Part shown: piece after piece, positions 61,831 to 64,000 of the stretch
How the letters are laid out: the number at the start of each line of letters is the position of its first letter
Position numbering within the stretch: the stretch's first letter is position 1
From: Streptomyces sp. VRA16 Mangrove soil
GTDB lineage: Bacteria > Actinomycetota > Actinomycetes > Streptomycetales > Streptomycetaceae
Direction of reading: 5' to 3'
DNA: 64,000 nt
NCBI RefSeq assembly: GCF_017377775.1
Contig: NZ_JAFVLN010000002.1
Coordinates: 186,001-250,000, forward strand
Position numbers and translations under genes: made by a program
Notes under the pieces: model-generated
Told to the model about the DNA's origin: nothing
Database searches by the model: none
What the model saw: the letters and a program-made list of their open reading frames with translations, nothing else

Positions 61831-62121
61831 TCAGCCCGCCACGAAGTCCGCCGCGACCACCCTCACCTTCCGCCCCTCCCGCTGGGCCAGGGCGACGAGG
61901 GTGCGGAAGGCCGCCGCCTCGTCGCAGCCCTGCCGGACCATCAGCATGCCCTTGGCCCTCTCGATCAGTGCCCGGCCCTCCAGGGCCTCTTTGAGCTGGC
62001 GGTTCTCCGTGCGCAGCGCCTCGATGTCGTCGAGGAGCGCGAGCGCGGCGCGGAGCGCGTTCAGCAGCGTGGCCGCGGCGTCTTCCGATACGGCCGGTGG
62101 TTCTGAAGACATACCCGTCAT
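61831..62121 (-). CDS. ANTAR-domain RNA-binding antiterminator protein
   Basis: This 96-residue protein has a short coiled coil (LLDDIEALRTENRQLKEAL) followed by an ANTAR domain (ALIERAKGMLMVRQGCDEAAAFRTLV, residues 51-75). ANTAR proteins bind paired hairpins in RNA to prevent termination. There is no sensor domain, so it may work with a partner. An alternative start lies three codons downstream. No clear target hairpin was found beside it. Confidence 0.9.
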   Translation of the reverse strand: MTGMSSEPPAVSEDAAATLLNALRAALALLDDIEALRTENRQLKEALEGRALIERAKGMLMVRQGCDEAAAFRTLVALAQREGRKVRVVAADFVAG

Positions 62122-62518
62122 GGTTGTCGCGGAATGAAGGAGTCGCCAGAGGGCCTATGAAGAATGCGCAGAGTTGTGGCGGCACGTACTGCATGCGTAC
62201 GCCCATGCACGCCCCCCAGTGGTGCAGGTGGGACCACTCACAGGCCGTGGGGCTCCCGGTCTCCGACTCCGGTTAACAACACGCAAATTGCGGGCGTATC
62301 GGCAACCAATCCCCGGCGAACCAGGTGCGCCCGCTGCTAGCCTCTGCCGTCTGCTCCTGACCGTGGAGCCAGTACCTGGCTTTGCTCTCTCGTCTTGTCT
62401 CATCTCGTCTCATCTCTCCTTGCGCCGCGTCGAGACCGCACGCCGCGAGGGTCACCGCTCGCTTTCTCGGTGTCCGTCGTGCTGCGCGCGCTTCGGGCAC
62501 GTCCCAGGGGGGACCTTC
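62122..62518. other. 397-bp divergent gap between ANTAR and glycosyltransferase genes
   Basis: The gap holds a dyad CGTAC-7 nt-GTACG near 62188-62204. A pyrimidine-rich stretch with TCTCATCTCGTCTCATCTC lies near 62395-62415. A leader-length space with GGGGGGA precedes the glycosyltransferase ATG. No tRNA, small gene or convincing promoter pair was recognised. Confidence 0.5.
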
Positions 62519-64000
62519 ATGACGCATGTCATCGATACGGGTGTGTCCGCGGCCGGGGAGCCGCAGCACGCCCCGCCGAGGCTCACGGTCGTGGTGCCGA
62601 CGCGCAACGAACAGGAGAGCGTTCCGCTGCTTCTGGCCCAACTCGGCCCGGCCGTGGGGCCGTTGAACGCCGAGATTCTCTTCGTGGACGACAGTGACGA
62701 CGCGACCGTGGACGAGATCACGGCCGCCGCCGTCGACTCGCCCGTGCCCGTGCGGGTGCTGCACCGGGAGCAGCGCGCCCGCGGCGGCGGCCTCTCGGGA
62801 GCCGTGGTCGCCGGGGTCCGTGCCGCACGCGGCGCATGGGTCCTCGTGATGGACGCGGATCTGCAGCATCCGCCGCAGGCCGCCGCACTCCTGGCCCGGA
62901 CCGCGATGCGCGAGGGGATCGACATCGCGGTCGGCACCCGGTACGCGGGCGGCGGCGCCAGCGCCGGGCTCGCGGGGGCCGGCCGGCAGGCCACGTCGTC
63001 GGGGGCGACCCGGCTGGTCAAGGCGTCCTTCCCGCGCCGGCTCGCGACCGTCAGCGATCCGCTCAGCGGCCTGTTCGCGTTCCGCAGGGACGCGGTGGAC
63101 GTGGAGCGGCTGCGGCCCGTGGGGTTCAAGATCCTGCTGGAGATCCTGGTACGGCATCCGGCGGCGCGGGTCGCCGAGGTGGCGTACACGTTCGAACCGC
63201 GGCAGGCGGGGCGTTCGAAGGCGTCGGTGCGGGAGGGGTTCGCCTTCGTACGGCACGTGGGGCGGCTGCGGCGCTCGGTGGCGGGCGGGCAGCGGCGCCT
63301 GATGCGGATGGCGGCGTTCGGCGCGGTCGGCGCGTCGGGGATCCTCGTGAACACGGCCGCGCTGTACCTCTTCTTCGACGTGCTCGGGGTGCACCACCTG
63401 GTCGGCGCCGCGCTCGCCACCCAGTTCTCGACGGCCTGGAACTTCGTCCTCACCGATGCCGCCGTCTACCGCAAGCGGGAGCGCATCGGGAGCTGGTCCG
63501 GTCGTGCGGGCCGGTTCTTCGCGATGAACAACCTGCTGCTGCTCGCCCGGCTTCCGCTGCTGCAGTGGCTCGTGCTCGCGGGCGTCGGGGTGCTCACCGC
63601 CAACGCGCTCACTCTCGTCCTGCTCTTCCTGCTGCGGTTCCTGGTGAGCGACCGGATGATCTACCGCGGCGGCGAGGCGAAGGTCCAACGCCGCGATCCC
63701 GTACGGGTGTTGGTGGACACCGGAAGCACCACTGCCGCCTCGCCCGCTCCCGCCGCCGCGAAGAAGCGGTCGGTGTATCTGCCCTACCGCTACGACGTCG
63801 CGGGCACGGTCACCATCGGCTCCCAGATCCGGCTGCCGGAGCTGGAGTTCTTCCGCGCCCAGTGGGTCCCGGACGCCGACGTGGACATCGCCGTACGGGT
63901 CGGGGACGTGGGCCGGCGCAGGCCCCGGCGGCGGGCCGCGCTCACCGAGGATCCGGGCGAGCGCGGCACGGCACTGCGCTACGAGGAGCATCTGGGCCGG
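62519..64000 (+). CDS. GT2 glycosyltransferase fused to GtrA-like domain (partial)
   Basis: The frame runs off the window with 494 codons visible and no stop. The N-terminal half is a family 2 glycosyltransferase (TVVVPTRNEQESV near residue 25, DADLQHPP near 110, DPLSGLFAFRR near 180), like polyprenyl-phosphate mannosyltransferases. Four membrane segments from about 261 to 380 form a GtrA-like domain (FGAVGASGILVNTAALYLF). A further soluble region follows and is cut. It probably transfers a sugar to a lipid carrier. The ATG follows GGGGGGA. Confidence 0.92.
   Translation, partial: MTHVIDTGVSAAGEPQHAPPRLTVVVPTRNEQESVPLLLAQLGPAVGPLNAEILFVDDSDDATVDEITAAAVDSPVPVRVLHREQRARGGGLSGAVVAGVRAARGAWVLVMDADLQHPPQAAALLARTAMREGIDIAVGTRYAGGGASAGLAGAGRQATSSGATRLVKASFPRRLATVSDPLSGLFAFRRDAVDVERLRPVGFKILLEILVRHPAARVAEVAYTFEPRQAGRSKASVREGFAFVRHVGRLRRSVAGGQRRLMRMAAFGAVGASGILVNTAALYLFFDVLGVHHLVGAALATQFSTAWNFVLTDAAVYRKRERIGSWSGRAGRFFAMNNLLLLARLPLLQWLVLAGVGVLTANALTLVLLFLLRFLVSDRMIYRGGEAKVQRRDPVRVLVDTGSTTAASPAPAAAKKRSVYLPYRYDVAGTVTIGSQIRLPELEFFRAQWVPDADVDIAVRVGDVGRRRPRRRAALTEDPGERGTALRYEEHLGR

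Noticed and set aside
62273..63991. A 572-codon minus-strand open frame opposite the last gene
   Set aside because: The plus strand encodes a textbook GT2-GtrA protein that runs off the window; the minus frame is a compositional shadow.
1..64000. CRISPR arrays, insertion sequences, integrases or rRNA genes
   Set aside because: No regularly spaced repeats, transposase or recombinase motifs, or rRNA sequence were found by reading; short divergent gaps hold only the boxes described.

Overview
The window comes from a Streptomyces-like actinomycete chromosome. The DNA is very GC-rich with G/C in most third positions. It uses GTG starts and ATGA/GTGA overlaps, and carries family types typical of streptomycetes: an Xre/DUF397/ATPase triad, an ANTAR protein, DUF2254 and a DeoR-LacI hybrid regulator. 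No integrase, transposase, CRISPR array or rRNA was seen.

Region 1 (1-13952) is a carbohydrate-use locus. Two secreted glycosidases (GH30 and GH59) flank a SIS-domain sugar-phosphate protein. They also flank a tightly overlapping minus-strand operon: solute-binding lipoprotein, two MalF/MalG-type permeases, a DUF624 membrane protein and a heparinase II/III-like lyase. A 2-hydroxyacid dehydrogenase and a divergent DeoR-headed regulator complete the locus. The probable role is breakdown and uptake of a galactose-, uronate- or sphingolipid-type glycan; the exact substrate cannot be read from sequence.

Region 2 (14128-59968) is a dense, almost uninterrupted genome-defence island of about 46 kb. 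A class 1 DISARM system is present but split. drmC-drmB-drmA lie at 14128-20593 and drmMI-drmD at 36218-43791. About 15.6 kb of other genes sit between them: a RelE-fold/UvrD helicase fusion, a giant SF1 helicase with a Vsr/DUF559-like nuclease and a GreA-like tail, a ParB-like protein, a GmrSD (DUF262/DUF1524) type IV restriction protein carrying an extra alkyltransferase-like domain, a CoiA-like zinc-finger protein, and an ATPase/Xre/DUF397 regulatory triad. After drmD come two Ser/Thr kinases, an N6-adenine methylase with its own recognition domain, and a four-gene prokaryotic PIWI (pPIWI-RE) operon. That operon holds a PIWI protein, a DinG-type helicase, a PD-(D/E)XK endonuclease and an AddB/Cas4-like Fe-S nuclease. 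A third Ser/Thr kinase closes the island.

A recurrent 15-bp element (consensus TTGACnnnGTTCACA) lies in five divergent or upstream intergenic regions of the island, and two further regions carry its GTTCACA half. Every transcription unit except the Xre triad therefore has one. In the drmA promoter it sits between the -35 and -10 hexamers. This suggests that systems of different origin are controlled as one regulon.

Region 3 (60016-64000) looks like core chromosome: two identical tRNA-Leu(GAG) genes in tandem, each with its own terminator, then a DUF2254 membrane protein, an ANTAR-domain protein and a GT2-GtrA glycosyltransferase cut by the window edge. The 3' end of the first tRNA faces the island, but no copy of the tRNA end was found at the left side.
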